DNA of 46,444 nt from Algoriphagus sp. AGSA1 (GCF_021390545.1 NZ_JAJUWR010000038.1:1-46444), one strand, 5' to 3'; positions 26,077 through 34,662 are shown, counted from the stretch's first letter. Program-made: numbers and translations. The notes: generated from the letters alone by a model not told the origin.

Positions 26077-26553
26077 ATGTACACACTAAGAGAAGGAAAA
26101 ATAGAGGATTTACCTCGGATATTGGAATTAATTAATGAGTTGGCAATCTATGAAAAAGCTCCCGAGCAAGTGACAAACACCCTTGAGATGATGGAAAAAG
26201 ACGGTTTTGGCAAAAATCCTGTTTTTGGCACTTTTCTATGCGTAAAAGATGAAACCGCTGAAATCGTTGGCATAGCTATCTATTATTATCGCTACAGTAC
26301 ATGGAAAGGCAAAAGAATCTACTTGGAAGATCTCATCGTGACCCAAGCAGAACGGGGAAATGGTGCGGGGAAATTGCTTTTTGACCGGGTCATGAAAAAA
26401 GGGCTGGACGAAAACTGCACCGGTATGATGTGGCAAGTGCTGGACTGGAATGAGCCTGCAATCAATTTTTACAGAAAATATGGAGCTACACTCGAAGCAG
26501 GTTGGCTAAATGCCCATTTGCAGGATTATGAAATAAAACAAATCCTCGAGTAA
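26077..26553 (+). CDS. GNAT-family N-acetyltransferase
   Basis: A 158-residue acetyltransferase. The acetyl-CoA-binding loop is QAERGNGAGKLLF (Q/RxxGxG/A), preceded by the strand IYLEDLIV and followed by the W-x-V-L-D-W-N strand and NFYRKYGA, all standard GNAT features. Close in pattern to the diamine/spermidine acetyltransferase branch (SSAT-like, with YYYRYSTWKG and LEDL). The substrate is likely a polyamine or similar amine, but that is inference. Confidence 0.85.
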   Translation: MYTLREGKIEDLPRILELINELAIYEKAPEQVTNTLEMMEKDGFGKNPVFGTFLCVKDETAEIVGIAIYYYRYSTWKGKRIYLEDLIVTQAERGNGAGKLLFDRVMKKGLDENCTGMMWQVLDWNEPAINFYRKYGATLEAGWLNAHLQDYEIKQILE

Positions 26554-26564
26554 TTTAGCAACAT

Positions 26565-26600
26565 ATTGCAAATACAATATTCAATAATTGTATTTGCAAT
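26565..26600. promoter_or_regulatory. Perfect palindromic operator before the Xre-RES module
   Basis: Two 14-base arms, ATTGCAAATACAAT and ATTGTATTTGCAAT, are perfect inverted repeats separated by eight bases. The right arm touches the -7 box TAATTTTG (26600-26607), so a protein bound here would block the promoter. The Xre-type antitoxin encoded next is the obvious candidate for autoregulation. It also follows the GNAT stop closely but lacks a T-run, so it is less likely a terminator. Confidence 0.65.
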
Positions 26601-26607
26601 AATTTTG
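26600..26607 (+). promoter_or_regulatory. -7 box of the toxin-antitoxin operon
   Basis: TAATTTTG fits TAnnTTTG exactly and would start transcription near 26612, about 30 bases before the antitoxin ATG. The -33 region falls within the palindrome. Confidence 0.45.
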
Positions 26608-26642
26608 TGTAACTTAGTGGTGTTTAATGAAATGAGCCAGCT

Positions 26643-27110
26643 ATGACACACACTTGGAAGATATCATTTGGTGAAGAAGATGCGGAATCAATTCGCACAG
26701 GCAGCGATTCTTATTATTTTTTTCAAGAGACCATTTCGATGGTCTCTGAGCCAAATGCTGTATATGACGTAGCGGTTTCGTTTCACGATACTGGCGAGAT
26801 TTTTGATTTCTTGGATTTCACCCAGCAGGATGTTTCAGAGATGTTAGAAGTGGATCCGAGTACTTTGTCCCGCTGGCGCAAAGAAGACAAAAAGCTCACC
26901 AAGATGCTTACCAAAAACATTTTGGAAATGGACCAGGTGATTGCAAAGGGCATCAGGATTTTTGGATCAGAAGAGTTGCTCTCTCAGTGGCTACACACCG
27001 AGAATGCATCCATAGGTAATCAAAAGCCGGCCATGCTCATGAAGAATCCGTATGGCATAGAGCGAGTGGATGAGGCGATGGAGGCTATGTCTTGGGGATC
27101 TATCCTATAA
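26643..27110 (+). CDS. Xre/ParS-type antitoxin of a RES-Xre system
   Basis: A 155-residue two-domain antitoxin. A central helix-turn-helix-like region (FTQQDVSEMLEVDPSTLSRW) is followed by the C-terminal toxin-binding Xre/MbcA/ParS domain with IRIFGSEELLSQWLHTEN and the closing phrase KNPYGIERVDEAMEAMSWG. In this family the antitoxin covers the active site of the RES toxin and represses the operon. The toxin gene begins three bases after its stop. A perfect palindrome and -7 box lie just upstream. Confidence 0.9.
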   Translation: MTHTWKISFGEEDAESIRTGSDSYYFFQETISMVSEPNAVYDVAVSFHDTGEIFDFLDFTQQDVSEMLEVDPSTLSRWRKEDKKLTKMLTKNILEMDQVIAKGIRIFGSEELLSQWLHTENASIGNQKPAMLMKNPYGIERVDEAMEAMSWGSIL

Positions 27111-27113
27111 GAT

Positions 27114-27572
27114 GTGCGGTATTATCGTCTGATTGAAAATCTGGAAGGCAGAAGTTCTTTGGGCTTTGGTATAGGAGCAGGGAGATGGAATCAATACGGC
27201 ACCCCGATGATATATTGCTGCAGTGTCACTTCGCTCAATTTCCTGGAACTTCTCAGTATCAAAGGAACCGTAGTCACGCAAAGCAAATGGAAGCTGGTAA
27301 TTTTAGAAATTCAGACACCTATCCCCGAATTAGATGCTACTGACTTACCTTCTGATTGGAAAAACAGACCTCACCCCAGATCCACTCAGGAGTTTGGGAC
27401 TGCATGGGCAAAGGGCATGATTTCCCCTGTACTAAAAATCCCTTCGTGTAGAATACCATTAAAGGGCTACCCAAATGAGCATAATCTATTGATCAATCCG
27501 CTACACACTGATTTCAAGAATTCGGTGAAGCTAGTCGAAGAATGGGATGTAAGTTTCGAGGTGAACTCCTAA
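27114..27572 (+). CDS. RES-domain toxin (NAD-degrading phosphorylase family)
   Basis: A 152-residue RES-fold toxin. The first conserved Arg is in MRYYRLI, the Gly-Arg-Trp-Asn patch in GAGRWNQYGTPMIYCC matches the RES signature, and SLNFLELL carries the conserved Glu. Family members (MbcT type) destroy NAD+ by phosphorolysis. The start is GTG at 27114, three bases after the antitoxin stop; an ATG two bases upstream is in another frame. The close spacing and weak start codon fit a toxin made at lower level than its antitoxin. Confidence 0.9.
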   Translation: MRYYRLIENLEGRSSLGFGIGAGRWNQYGTPMIYCCSVTSLNFLELLSIKGTVVTQSKWKLVILEIQTPIPELDATDLPSDWKNRPHPRSTQEFGTAWAKGMISPVLKIPSCRIPLKGYPNEHNLLINPLHTDFKNSVKLVEEWDVSFEVNS

Positions 27573-27754
27573 AATTGATATATAAGGTTTGATTATCCAA
27601 TAATACCATCAGCCATATTTTCTTTGCTGTACCACCTGGATACTGAAGTTGCCTTCACGCTAGTATTTTCCGTATTCAATATGTTTTTCCCGCTTTATTG
27701 GTAGAAAAGTGGACATACATATTGTAAGAATACAATCATTAAAATTGTCTAGTT

Positions 27755-28019
27755 AGGGTCTGCTGAAAAACGCCAGTAAAAGACCAAAAGCTATCATTTT
27801 GAATGATTAACCCGTTTTTCATGCCTAGGGATTTTAAGCAAGTGCAAGCTTATTAAGAAGAATAGGCCTTTTTCCATGCATCAGAAAATCTCAAAATTGA
27901 GATTTCCGAGCTAGTCTCAGGCATGCCATCTTCTGTGTTGGCCTCATTCGAGGTATAAGCATACATCTTCACTTGGCCGCCTTGAAGCTGGCATACCTGA
28001 GACTTTTTCAGCAAGCCCT
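27755..28019. mobile_element. MITE-like non-autonomous element, 265 bp
   Basis: The ends AGGGTCTGCTGAAAAA (27755-27770) and, on the other strand, AGGGCTTGCTGAAAAA (28019-28004) match at 14 of 16 positions and are bordered by the direct repeat AGTT on both sides (27751-27754 and 28020-28023), a likely target duplication. No reading frame of note lies inside. Two internal hairpins are present: 27886-27905 (9-bp arms) and a long one with 21-base arms 27913-27933 and 27984-28004 (19 of 21 pairs). The rest of the gene-free stretch from 27573 shows nothing else recognisable. The parent IS is not in the window. Confidence 0.75.
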
Positions 28020-28029
28020 AGTTGGACAA

Positions 28030-28063
28030 ACACAAAAGACCGGCGATCGCCGGTCTTTTGTGT
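28030..28063. terminator. Perfect 34-base palindrome, terminator of guaB
   Basis: A fully self-complementary stretch with a GC-rich core (GACCGGCG/CGCCGGTC) flanked by AAAA and TTTT, about 20 bases after the guaB stop on the minus strand. Being symmetrical it can terminate from both sides. Confidence 0.85.
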
Positions 28064-28082
28064 TATAGTTACTTTATATTTT

Positions 28083-29561
28083 TTACCCTTTCAGGCTGTA
28101 ATTAGGGGCTTCTCTTGTTACAGATACATCGTGCGGATGGGATTCTTTAACGCCTGCAGCTGTGATTTTGACAAATTTCCCGTTTTTCTGCAGATCCTCA
28201 ATCGTCTGGGTGCCACAGTATCCCATACCTGCCTGAAGGCCACCCACAAGCTGATACAGAACCTCAGAAACCAATCCTTTGAAAGGCACACGGCCAACAA
28301 TCCCCTCAGGAACCAGCTTTTTGATATTGTCCTCGGCATCTTGAAAATATCGGTCTTTGGACCCTGATTCCATTGCCTCCAAGGATCCCATACCTCGATA
28401 AGATTTAAATTTTCTTCCTTGGAAAATTATCATTTCCCCCGGTGCTTCCTCAGTTCCTGCCAACAAGGATCCTATCATAATGGAGCTTCCTCCCGCCGCA
28501 ATAGCCTTCACCACGTCTCCAGAATAGCGAATACCTCCATCGGCAATAACCGGAACACCGCGATCTTTTAATGCTTCAGCACATTCGAAAACGGCTGATA
28601 ACTGCGGTACACCTACACCGGCAATGATCCTGGTGGTGCAAATAGAACCAGGGCCTACACCCACTTTCACAGCATCAGCTCCCGCATCAGCTAGTGCAAC
28701 CGCAGCTTCCGGGGTAGCAATATTTCCTACGATCACTTCTAGCTCAGGAAAAGCATCTTTGATTTTTCTGCACGTATCGATCACGCCTTTGGAATGACCG
28801 TGAGCGGTATCTATAGACACTACATCCACACCCGCATTTTTCAGGGCATCTACTCGCTCTACGATATCAGCTGTAACACCTACTGCCGCACCTACCCGAA
28901 GTCTGCCGTATTCGTCTTTACAGGCATTTGGTTTGTCTTTTCTCTTGAGAATATCTTTGTAAGTGATCAAGCCAGTCAGCTTATTTTCATCATCTACGAT
29001 AGGAAGTTTCTCGATTTTGTATTCCTGAAGTATCTCTTCTGCCTGCTCCAAAGAAATTCCGGATTTGGCAGTAATTAGATTATCTACAGTCATAATTTCC
29101 CGGATGGGGCGATTCTGATCTTTGATAAACCGAAGGTCACGATTGGTAATGATTCCCTTTAGCACCTTATTTTCATCCACTACAGGAATGCCTCCTATGT
29201 GAAATTCCCTCATAATTGTCTCCGCATCTCGGACTTTAGCGTCGATATGAAGTGTGATAGGATCTAAAATCATCCCAGCCTGAGAGCGCTTTACCTTGCG
29301 TACTTGAGCCGCCTGCTGCTCAATGGACATGTTTTTGTGAATGAACCCCAGTCCACCCTCCAGGGCAATGGCAATGGCCAGCTCCGCTTCAGTGACCGTG
29401 TCCATAGCAGCGGATACCAAAGGAATGTTCAACCTGATTTTCTTGGTGAGTTGGGTGGAGGTATTCGTGTCGCGTGGGAGGACTTCTGAATAACCTGGAA
29501 CAAGAAGCACGTCGTCGTAGGTGAGTGCTTCAAAGAGGAACTTGTCGGAGTTTCTATTCAT
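28083..29561 (-). CDS. guaB: Inosine-5'-monophosphate dehydrogenase
   Basis: A 492-residue IMP dehydrogenase that oxidises IMP to XMP with NAD+, the committed step to GMP. The barrel starts with LTYDDVLLVPGYSEVLPR; two CBS domains lie at about 95-210; the active-site Cys is C308 in GPGSICTTRIIAGVGVP; the IMP phosphate loop is ADGGIRYSGD; the mobile flap Arg-Tyr region is SKDRYFQ. Length and motifs are normal. It stands alone with its own promoter and terminator. Confidence 0.97.
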   Translation of the reverse strand: MNRNSDKFLFEALTYDDVLLVPGYSEVLPRDTNTSTQLTKKIRLNIPLVSAAMDTVTEAELAIAIALEGGLGFIHKNMSIEQQAAQVRKVKRSQAGMILDPITLHIDAKVRDAETIMREFHIGGIPVVDENKVLKGIITNRDLRFIKDQNRPIREIMTVDNLITAKSGISLEQAEEILQEYKIEKLPIVDDENKLTGLITYKDILKRKDKPNACKDEYGRLRVGAAVGVTADIVERVDALKNAGVDVVSIDTAHGHSKGVIDTCRKIKDAFPELEVIVGNIATPEAAVALADAGADAVKVGVGPGSICTTRIIAGVGVPQLSAVFECAEALKDRGVPVIADGGIRYSGDVVKAIAAGGSSIMIGSLLAGTEEAPGEMIIFQGRKFKSYRGMGSLEAMESGSKDRYFQDAEDNIKKLVPEGIVGRVPFKGLVSEVLYQLVGGLQAGMGYCGTQTIEDLQKNGKFVKITAAGVKESHPHDVSVTREAPNYSLKG

Positions 29562-29597
29562 GGCAAATATTGGTGTGAGGTAACCCTATTTGCCCGT

Positions 29598-29626
29598 CAA
29601 AGTTACACACAAAATTCAATGCCAAA
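29598..29626 (-). promoter_or_regulatory. Promoter of guaB
   Basis: On the minus strand TTTG (29626-29623) is followed after 17 bases by TAACTTTG (29605-29598), an exact -7 box with an acceptable Bacteroidota spacer. The predicted leader is about 30 nt. Confidence 0.55.
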
Positions 29627-29770
29627 CCACTTCACTCCAAAATAAATTTGGATTACCCCACTATTTCCTCTAAAAACAAAATTCCAGTCGGACGAGGAGA
29701 AACATACTGGCATTGAATATTGAGGCAAATTGAGCCTGATTGAATTCAACTTCTATCTCAAGTGAATAAC

Positions 29771-30958
29771 TTACTTTTTCTGTAGTCTTGCTATATAAAA
29801 ACCATCAAATCCACTTTCCTGAGCCAAGACTTTTTGGTCTTCTATCAGCTCAAAGTCTTTTCCTGCCTCACTTGCCAGAAATTTTGCGATTTGATCCTGA
29901 TTTTCAGAGGGCAAAATACTGCAGGTAGCATAGACCATTTGCCCCCCTGGCTTCACCATAGAAGGATAATTTTGAAGGATTTCCTGCTGTGTCTGACGTA
30001 CTTTCCCAATAGATTCTTCGCTCAGCTTCCACTTCGTGTCTGGATTTCTCCTCAAAACTCCCAGCCCAGAACAAGGCACATCCAAAAGTAATCTATCGGC
30101 GGTTTCTTTCATCCGCTTAATTGTCTTGGAACCCTCTATTACTTTACGCTCGATGATAGAGACTCCATCACGGCGGGCTCTCAGTTTGGTTTGCTGTAAT
30201 TTCCATTCTTCCACATCCATCGAAAGCACTTTGCCTTTGTTCTGCATCAAAGCGGCAATATGAAGTGATTTTCCTCCAGCTCCTGCACAGGCATCGATCA
30301 CGCGCATTCCCGGTTCCACAGCTAGAGCCGCAGCCACCAATTGGGAGGAAGCATCCTGAACTTCAAAATAACCTTCCTTGAAAGCAGGGTGACGGAAAAC
30401 ATTCGTACGCTCATCCAGAATCAACGCATCAGGATATCCCTTGATTATGTGGGTATGGATATTATCTTCTGCCAGTCTGTTTTTGAGACGCTCACGGGTG
30501 GTTTTTAGCGTATTGACACGCAAGACAACCTGCGCTTCCTGATTCAAGCTGTGAATTTCAGCTTCCCATTTATCCCCCAATTCCTTTTTCCCCAGATCAA
30601 AAAGCCAATCCGGTACAGACTCCAATTTGGCAGGATCATCTAATTTTTCGTACTTCTCCTTTAGCTTGTCAGGGTTGATTTTAGCAAACTCCTCCCAAGG
30701 GGGTAAGCTATGTCCCTGCATCAGCCAATAAGTACCAAATAGATCATAAGGCTCCTTGCTCGGGCTTAGATAGTTGATCAGACGCCACCAACGAACCATT
30801 TCATAGGTTGTCTCCGCTATAAAAGACCGGTCACGCGCCCCCCATTTTGGGTTAGACTTCAGTGTACGCTCAATCACTTTATCGGCGTATTGACCTTCTT
30901 CAAAAATGGCCGCAAGTGCGGTATGAACCCCGCGGATGGTATTGTTGTGTAGCTTCAT
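29771..30958 (-). CDS. RsmB/NOP-family RNA (cytosine-5) methyltransferase
   Basis: A 395-residue rRNA m5C methyltransferase. SAM motif I is DACAGAGGKSLHIAALM, motif IV with the release Cys is DVPCSGLGVLRRNPDTKW, and motif VI with the catalytic Cys is YATCSILPSENQ. An N-terminal helical NusB-like domain (about 1-140) fits RsmB-type enzymes. An in-frame GTG lies six codons upstream, but it overlaps the G of a -7 promoter box (TACCTTTG, 30983-30976), so I take the ATG at 30958. The exact cytosine modified is not deducible. Divergent from prmC. Confidence 0.88.
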   Translation of the reverse strand: MKLHNNTIRGVHTALAAIFEEGQYADKVIERTLKSNPKWGARDRSFIAETTYEMVRWWRLINYLSPSKEPYDLFGTYWLMQGHSLPPWEEFAKINPDKLKEKYEKLDDPAKLESVPDWLFDLGKKELGDKWEAEIHSLNQEAQVVLRVNTLKTTRERLKNRLAEDNIHTHIIKGYPDALILDERTNVFRHPAFKEGYFEVQDASSQLVAAALAVEPGMRVIDACAGAGGKSLHIAALMQNKGKVLSMDVEEWKLQQTKLRARRDGVSIIERKVIEGSKTIKRMKETADRLLLDVPCSGLGVLRRNPDTKWKLSEESIGKVRQTQQEILQNYPSMVKPGGQMVYATCSILPSENQDQIAKFLASEAGKDFELIEDQKVLAQESGFDGFYIARLQKK

Positions 30959-30975
30959 GGGAAATAAATTCTCCA

Positions 30976-30983
30976 CAAAGGTA
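30976..30983 (-). promoter_or_regulatory. -7 box of the RsmB-family gene
   Basis: TACCTTTG on the minus strand matches TAnnTTTG. It predicts a very short leader (about 12 nt) before the ATG at 30958 and rules against the upstream GTG start. Confidence 0.45.
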
Positions 30984-31257
30984 GTTTTTCTTTCTGAGTC
31001 TGTCAGAATGAGATTTTAAAAGGCTTGAAAAACTGTGTTTTGAGGATGTGAGTTAAGAATAGATCTCCACTGATCAATCACACCTAATTTCTTTAATTAA
31101 CCTACTGAAGACGGGAAACCGAAGCGGCCTTCAAGTCTAGTTTGAAGCATAATCTTAAAATGATCTACATCCTTTTCTGAAAGGCTTGAAGATGTAGCTT
31201 CAGGAAAATTTGGTTTTAATACCTTTACATTCTAAATTCTCCACAATCCATCAGCGC

Positions 31258-32091
31258 ATGCACACCTATCAAGAGCTAATATCTTCTTGGGCATTAAAAC
31301 TTGGCATTTACGAAAAGCAAGAAGCCGAATCACTGGTGAGCTGGCTCTTCGAGCATCATCTGGGCTGGAGGAGAAGTGATATGCTTAATAAAGCTGAGGA
31401 AGCCTCATTTCCTTCAAAGATCTTTGATGACTTTGAAAGATTAAAAACCGGGGAACCTATTCAGTATATCATAGGCAAAGGCCCCTTTTATGGAAGAGAC
31501 TTTCATGTCAGTCCACACACGCTGATTCCCAGAAATGAAACCGAGGAGTTGGTTCATCTGATCATCAAGGAAAACCCAACATCTGGATTAAGAATTCTGG
31601 ACATTGGCACCGGAACAGGGTGTATACCAATTTCTTTGGCACTGGAACTAGACCACCCTGAGGTTTTTGGCGTGGATATTTCTGAGGAGGCATTGGAAAT
31701 AGCTGCGAAAAATGCAGAAGAATTAGGAGCTAAAGTGATCTTTTCTAGTTGTGATATTCTGACTGAACTTCCTGAAGTCGAGGCATTGGATATCTTGGTA
31801 AGCAACCCTCCCTACATTCCTGTTCAGGAAAAAAGTCAAATGCATAAAAATGTACTGGACTTTGAGCCAGGGTTGGCCTTATTTGTCAGCAATGAAGACC
31901 CCCTGATTTTTTACCGAACGATCGCTGAAAAAGGAAAACAACTTCTAAAGCCAGATGGAAAGTTGTATTTTGAAATCAATGAAAAGTATGGAAATGAAGT
32001 CGCAGAATTGATGACCAACCTGGGTTATTTTGAGGTGCAGGTTTTGAAGGATTTGAACGGGAAAGATAGAATTGTAGTCGCCAGATGCTAG
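31258..32091 (+). CDS. prmC: Peptide chain release factor N(5)-glutamine methyltransferase PrmC
   Basis: A 277-residue methyltransferase that modifies the Gln of the GGQ motif of release factors. SAM motif I is DIGTGTGCIPISLALE, and the glutamine-binding motif is VSNPPYIP. The N-terminal helical domain and LIPRNETEELVH are standard for PrmC. A TTG 16 codons upstream is in frame, but the family begins at about the ATG at 31258. It is followed by two small membrane-protein genes on the same strand. Confidence 0.95.
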   Translation: MHTYQELISSWALKLGIYEKQEAESLVSWLFEHHLGWRRSDMLNKAEEASFPSKIFDDFERLKTGEPIQYIIGKGPFYGRDFHVSPHTLIPRNETEELVHLIIKENPTSGLRILDIGTGTGCIPISLALELDHPEVFGVDISEEALEIAAKNAEELGAKVIFSSCDILTELPEVEALDILVSNPPYIPVQEKSQMHKNVLDFEPGLALFVSNEDPLIFYRTIAEKGKQLLKPDGKLYFEINEKYGNEVAELMTNLGYFEVQVLKDLNGKDRIVVARC

Positions 32092-32168
32092 ATTTAAGTA
32101 TCTAGTAATTAGATTATAGAATGATACTTGTAGTCGATTATGGGTGATTCAGAAAATATTTTAAAGAC

Positions 32169-32453
32169 ATGAGTCAGAAAAAATGCCCCCATTGCGGAAA
32201 ATGGTCGATCTGGACCAACAACTATAAAGATCGCTGCGAGCACTGCGGAGAGCTTCTTTCTCCGGTAGAACTGCAAAGGGAGCAGAAGAAAGCCATAGAT
32301 AAGGAGCGGAACGAAAAGGAGTGGATGTTTTACATTAATCCTGATGACAGCCCTGTCGTTAAGTTTTTTAAGAAGTCCGGCAACCTGTTTTATACTGTTT
32401 TTATGGCGATTATAACCTTTATCATGTGGCTGATCGCAGCTTTGCCGGGATGA
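32169..32453 (+). CDS. Small zinc-ribbon membrane protein
   Basis: A 94-residue protein with an N-terminal zinc ribbon (CPHCGKWSIW and CEHCGELL, four Cys) and a C-terminal hydrophobic helix (about 70-92), with a charged middle. The likely topology places the ribbon in the cytoplasm. It overlaps the next gene by four bases (ATGA), so the two are coupled. No known function. Confidence 0.75.
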   Translation: MSQKKCPHCGKWSIWTNNYKDRCEHCGELLSPVELQREQKKAIDKERNEKEWMFYINPDDSPVVKFFKKSGNLFYTVFMAIITFIMWLIAALPG

Positions 32454-32836
32454 TTACGGTAGCTAAAAACCCCATTTTTATCTTTGCCTCAGTGGCTTTT
32501 TGGGCGAATCAATATCTCGAAAAATCACTTGGGATATTTGTTCCAATTTACCATGCCTATGGAGATGATTTGATGGCCATGCCTGTGGTTTTTGGGATTT
32601 GTCTGCAAGTAATGAGGTGGATTCACCCCATGAAAAATGAACTGACTTTTACCGCAAAGCAGTTGATTATAGGGTTGGTTTATTTTTCACTGGTATTCGA
32701 GGTATGCCTTCCCTTACTATCGAGCACCTATACGGCTGATTCACTAGATGTACTTTGCTATTCGATCGGTACGTCCATTTTTTATAACCTCATGAATAAA
32801 CCTGCTCTCCAATCCAAAAAATCCCAGGTGCTTTGA
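32450..32836 (+). CDS. Small polytopic membrane protein
   Basis: A 128-residue protein with about three or four membrane segments (FIFASVAFWANQYLEKSLGIF, a segment around VVFGICLQVM, LIIGLVYFSLVFEVCLPLL, and one near the end). Homologues in Cytophagales have been labelled magnesium citrate secondary transporter in databases (from memory), but the size is far too small for a typical carrier and I give no function. I use the ATG at 32450, which overlaps the previous stop, rather than an in-frame GTG eight codons earlier. The last 47 bases overlap the end of the gene on the other strand. Confidence 0.7.
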   Translation: MITVAKNPIFIFASVAFWANQYLEKSLGIFVPIYHAYGDDLMAMPVVFGICLQVMRWIHPMKNELTFTAKQLIIGLVYFSLVFEVCLPLLSSTYTADSLDVLCYSIGTSIFYNLMNKPALQSKKSQVL

Positions 32837-33404
32837 TGGAAGTAATTCCCTCAGGGACTTCCAGCATGGTCGCATAGGTAATAGGCAAAATCAATCCCCC
32901 GTTATCATTCTGAACTTGCACCGGCATGCCTTCCTTGCCATGAATATGGATAGTGCTTTCTGGAAACCATTTTTTAAATTCCCCTGACTTCACCGGATAA
33001 TATTTCCAGTCACCGTCCAACAAAGTAATAGTTATCAAATCTAATCTCGTGCCCAGATCCAAAGCAGATACATGGGAAATCCCTAGTAAATGCACTGCTT
33101 TGTGGTCAGTAGCCAGCAGATATTCGAGGCCTGCATCAAGATAGGGCTTTCCTTCCGCAGTAATAAATTTTACCGGGTATTGCTCTTCCAGAAGCTGTTG
33201 ATTATCTGTCTGAAAAGCTGTTGAGGCTAGAATCACATCAATTTTTATTCCCCAGCTTAATACCCGATCCAACGCAACTTCACTGACAAGTACGGTAGGG
33301 ATCCACTCCAACAATGGAGAAATTTGCTCAAAACCAATCTGATCCGCATCCAAAATCAGCACTGCAGGCTCCTGTTGCTCTTTGACGAAGTGATGGGAAG
33401 ACAT
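32790..33404 (-). CDS. Thiamine pyrophosphokinase-like protein with altered active site
   Basis: A 204-residue protein whose layout follows thiamine pyrophosphokinase: a Rossmann-like half with VALDRVLSWGIKIDVILAS, then GTRLDLITITLL and a C-terminal beta half ending GIFWIGEQ. In active enzymes the first region contains an Asp-rich GDxDS after the IKPDV strand and the second a GxRxDH; here the first reads ASTAF and the second has Leu for His. It is therefore either a diverged paralog with another role or an enzyme using other residues. Its ATG overlaps the stop of the M19 peptidase gene by one base (TAATG). The 3' end overlaps the membrane-protein gene by 47 bases. Confidence 0.55.
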   Translation of the reverse strand: MSSHHFVKEQQEPAVLILDADQIGFEQISPLLEWIPTVLVSEVALDRVLSWGIKIDVILASTAFQTDNQQLLEEQYPVKFITAEGKPYLDAGLEYLLATDHKAVHLLGISHVSALDLGTRLDLITITLLDGDWKYYPVKSGEFKKWFPESTIHIHGKEGMPVQVQNDNGGLILPITYATMLEVPEGITSIKAPGIFWIGEQVYS

Positions 33405-34393
33405 TAGGCTCGGAGTTTACGATAGAATTCAAGGGCATTGCGATACGCCAAACCCTCTAGATTTTCAGCGCTCAACTTATCTTCCAAACTCTTGAGAAGA
33501 GAGGGATATTTCCCGGCATTCTCCACCAGGGGGAAATAAAACGGAAAACGGTCTGGGTCTTTGAAATCCTTGGTATAGAAATAGTCCGCCCCGAAGCAGA
33601 TGGATTTTTCTCCTCCGATCTGAAAACCATGGAAAATATGGTCAAATAAACGCTCAGGAACCTCTGGATCGAGAAATGCCCGCAGGAAATTCACCCCTAT
33701 AAGCCCTCCCCGATGGATAATTTCCTTGGCAAATTCATCCGTAAGATTGCGTGGATGATTCCAAAGTTCCCTAAAATTGGAATGACTGGCTATCACTGGG
33801 ATCCCCAGATTATTGCTGTCTATATGGTTTAAGATCCCTTCAGCCAATAAATCAGAGGTATGCGAAAGATCAACCGGGATGTTTTTCCCTACCATGTAAT
33901 CCAGAAGCTTCTTGCCATCGTCTTTCAACCCTATTCCTTCTGTGTAATTCCCTCCACCAAAACGGTTTTCTGTATGATGGGTGAGACTGATGTAAGCAAG
34001 TGATTTGACTTTTTCCAGAATAAAGTCAAACTGACTGTAGATCTCTTGCCAGCTTGCTCCTTCACTACCAATTCCCGCTGCATTTTCCACAGATGCTTTT
34101 ATTCCGATCCGGTTTTGCTGATCCCAGCTTTCCACAAAACCAGAGTCCAAATAGGTTACATCTTCCCCGGATTTAACTACTAGGTCTGAAAAAATCTCAG
34201 CCTGCCTTCTTGCCAGATCCATACTTTCGGGCTTTACATCGGTATAAATAGCCAAGATCTGTGCACGGACATTACCTTCTTGGAGAAAGGGAATAGCACA
34301 GGCGATGTCGTCTTTAGCGTAAGCATTCGCATCAGGGATTCTTGCCAAATAGGACAATAAATCACAGTGCATATCTAGTATAGGGATTTTCAT
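33404..34393 (-). CDS. M19-family membrane dipeptidase (renal dipeptidase-like)
   Basis: A 329-residue zinc dipeptidase. The HxD metal motif is DMHCDLLSYL (H9, D11), the bridging Glu is probably in KASVENAAGIG, LSHTSD and IASHSNFRELWNHPRNLTDE supply later His ligands and the substrate Arg. No signal peptide is seen, so it is predicted cytosolic despite the family name. M19 enzymes hydrolyse dipeptides with broad specificity, including D-amino acids. It is translationally coupled (one-base overlap) to the TPK-like gene. Confidence 0.88.
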   Translation of the reverse strand: MKIPILDMHCDLLSYLARIPDANAYAKDDIACAIPFLQEGNVRAQILAIYTDVKPESMDLARRQAEIFSDLVVKSGEDVTYLDSGFVESWDQQNRIGIKASVENAAGIGSEGASWQEIYSQFDFILEKVKSLAYISLTHHTENRFGGGNYTEGIGLKDDGKKLLDYMVGKNIPVDLSHTSDLLAEGILNHIDSNNLGIPVIASHSNFRELWNHPRNLTDEFAKEIIHRGGLIGVNFLRAFLDPEVPERLFDHIFHGFQIGGEKSICFGADYFYTKDFKDPDRFPFYFPLVENAGKYPSLLKSLEDKLSAENLEGLAYRNALEFYRKLRA

Positions 34394-34662
34394 CGTTTTT
34401 GTGGTTTATACCAGGGAAATCGCTTTTATATCAAAACCCTTCGAGAGTTTTCAAATTAAAGACCAAAGATCAACAAAAGCAGTATGCTTACTTTCAAGAA
34501 GATTAACTCTTGAGGGGAAATAGCAACTGGGACTTTTAAAAGCGATTTCCATAGGGTTTAGACAAAGTAAGCCAAAAAAGCCTATGTTTTTTAATACTTT
34601 TAGGGTGGATTACAGTTAGTAGTTTCAGGATAGATTTCAACTTCACCAGAACAACAAGCGAT

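Noticed and set aside
26565..26600. Terminator of the GNAT gene
   Set aside because: No T-run follows the right arm and the stem is AT-rich; its contact with a -7 box favours an operator.
27112..27117. ATG at 27112 as start of the RES toxin
   Set aside because: It is out of frame with the RES domain; the in-frame start is GTG at 27114.
31210..31257. TTG start extending PrmC by 16 residues
   Set aside because: The extra residues are not family-like and the ATG at 31258 gives a normal-length PrmC.
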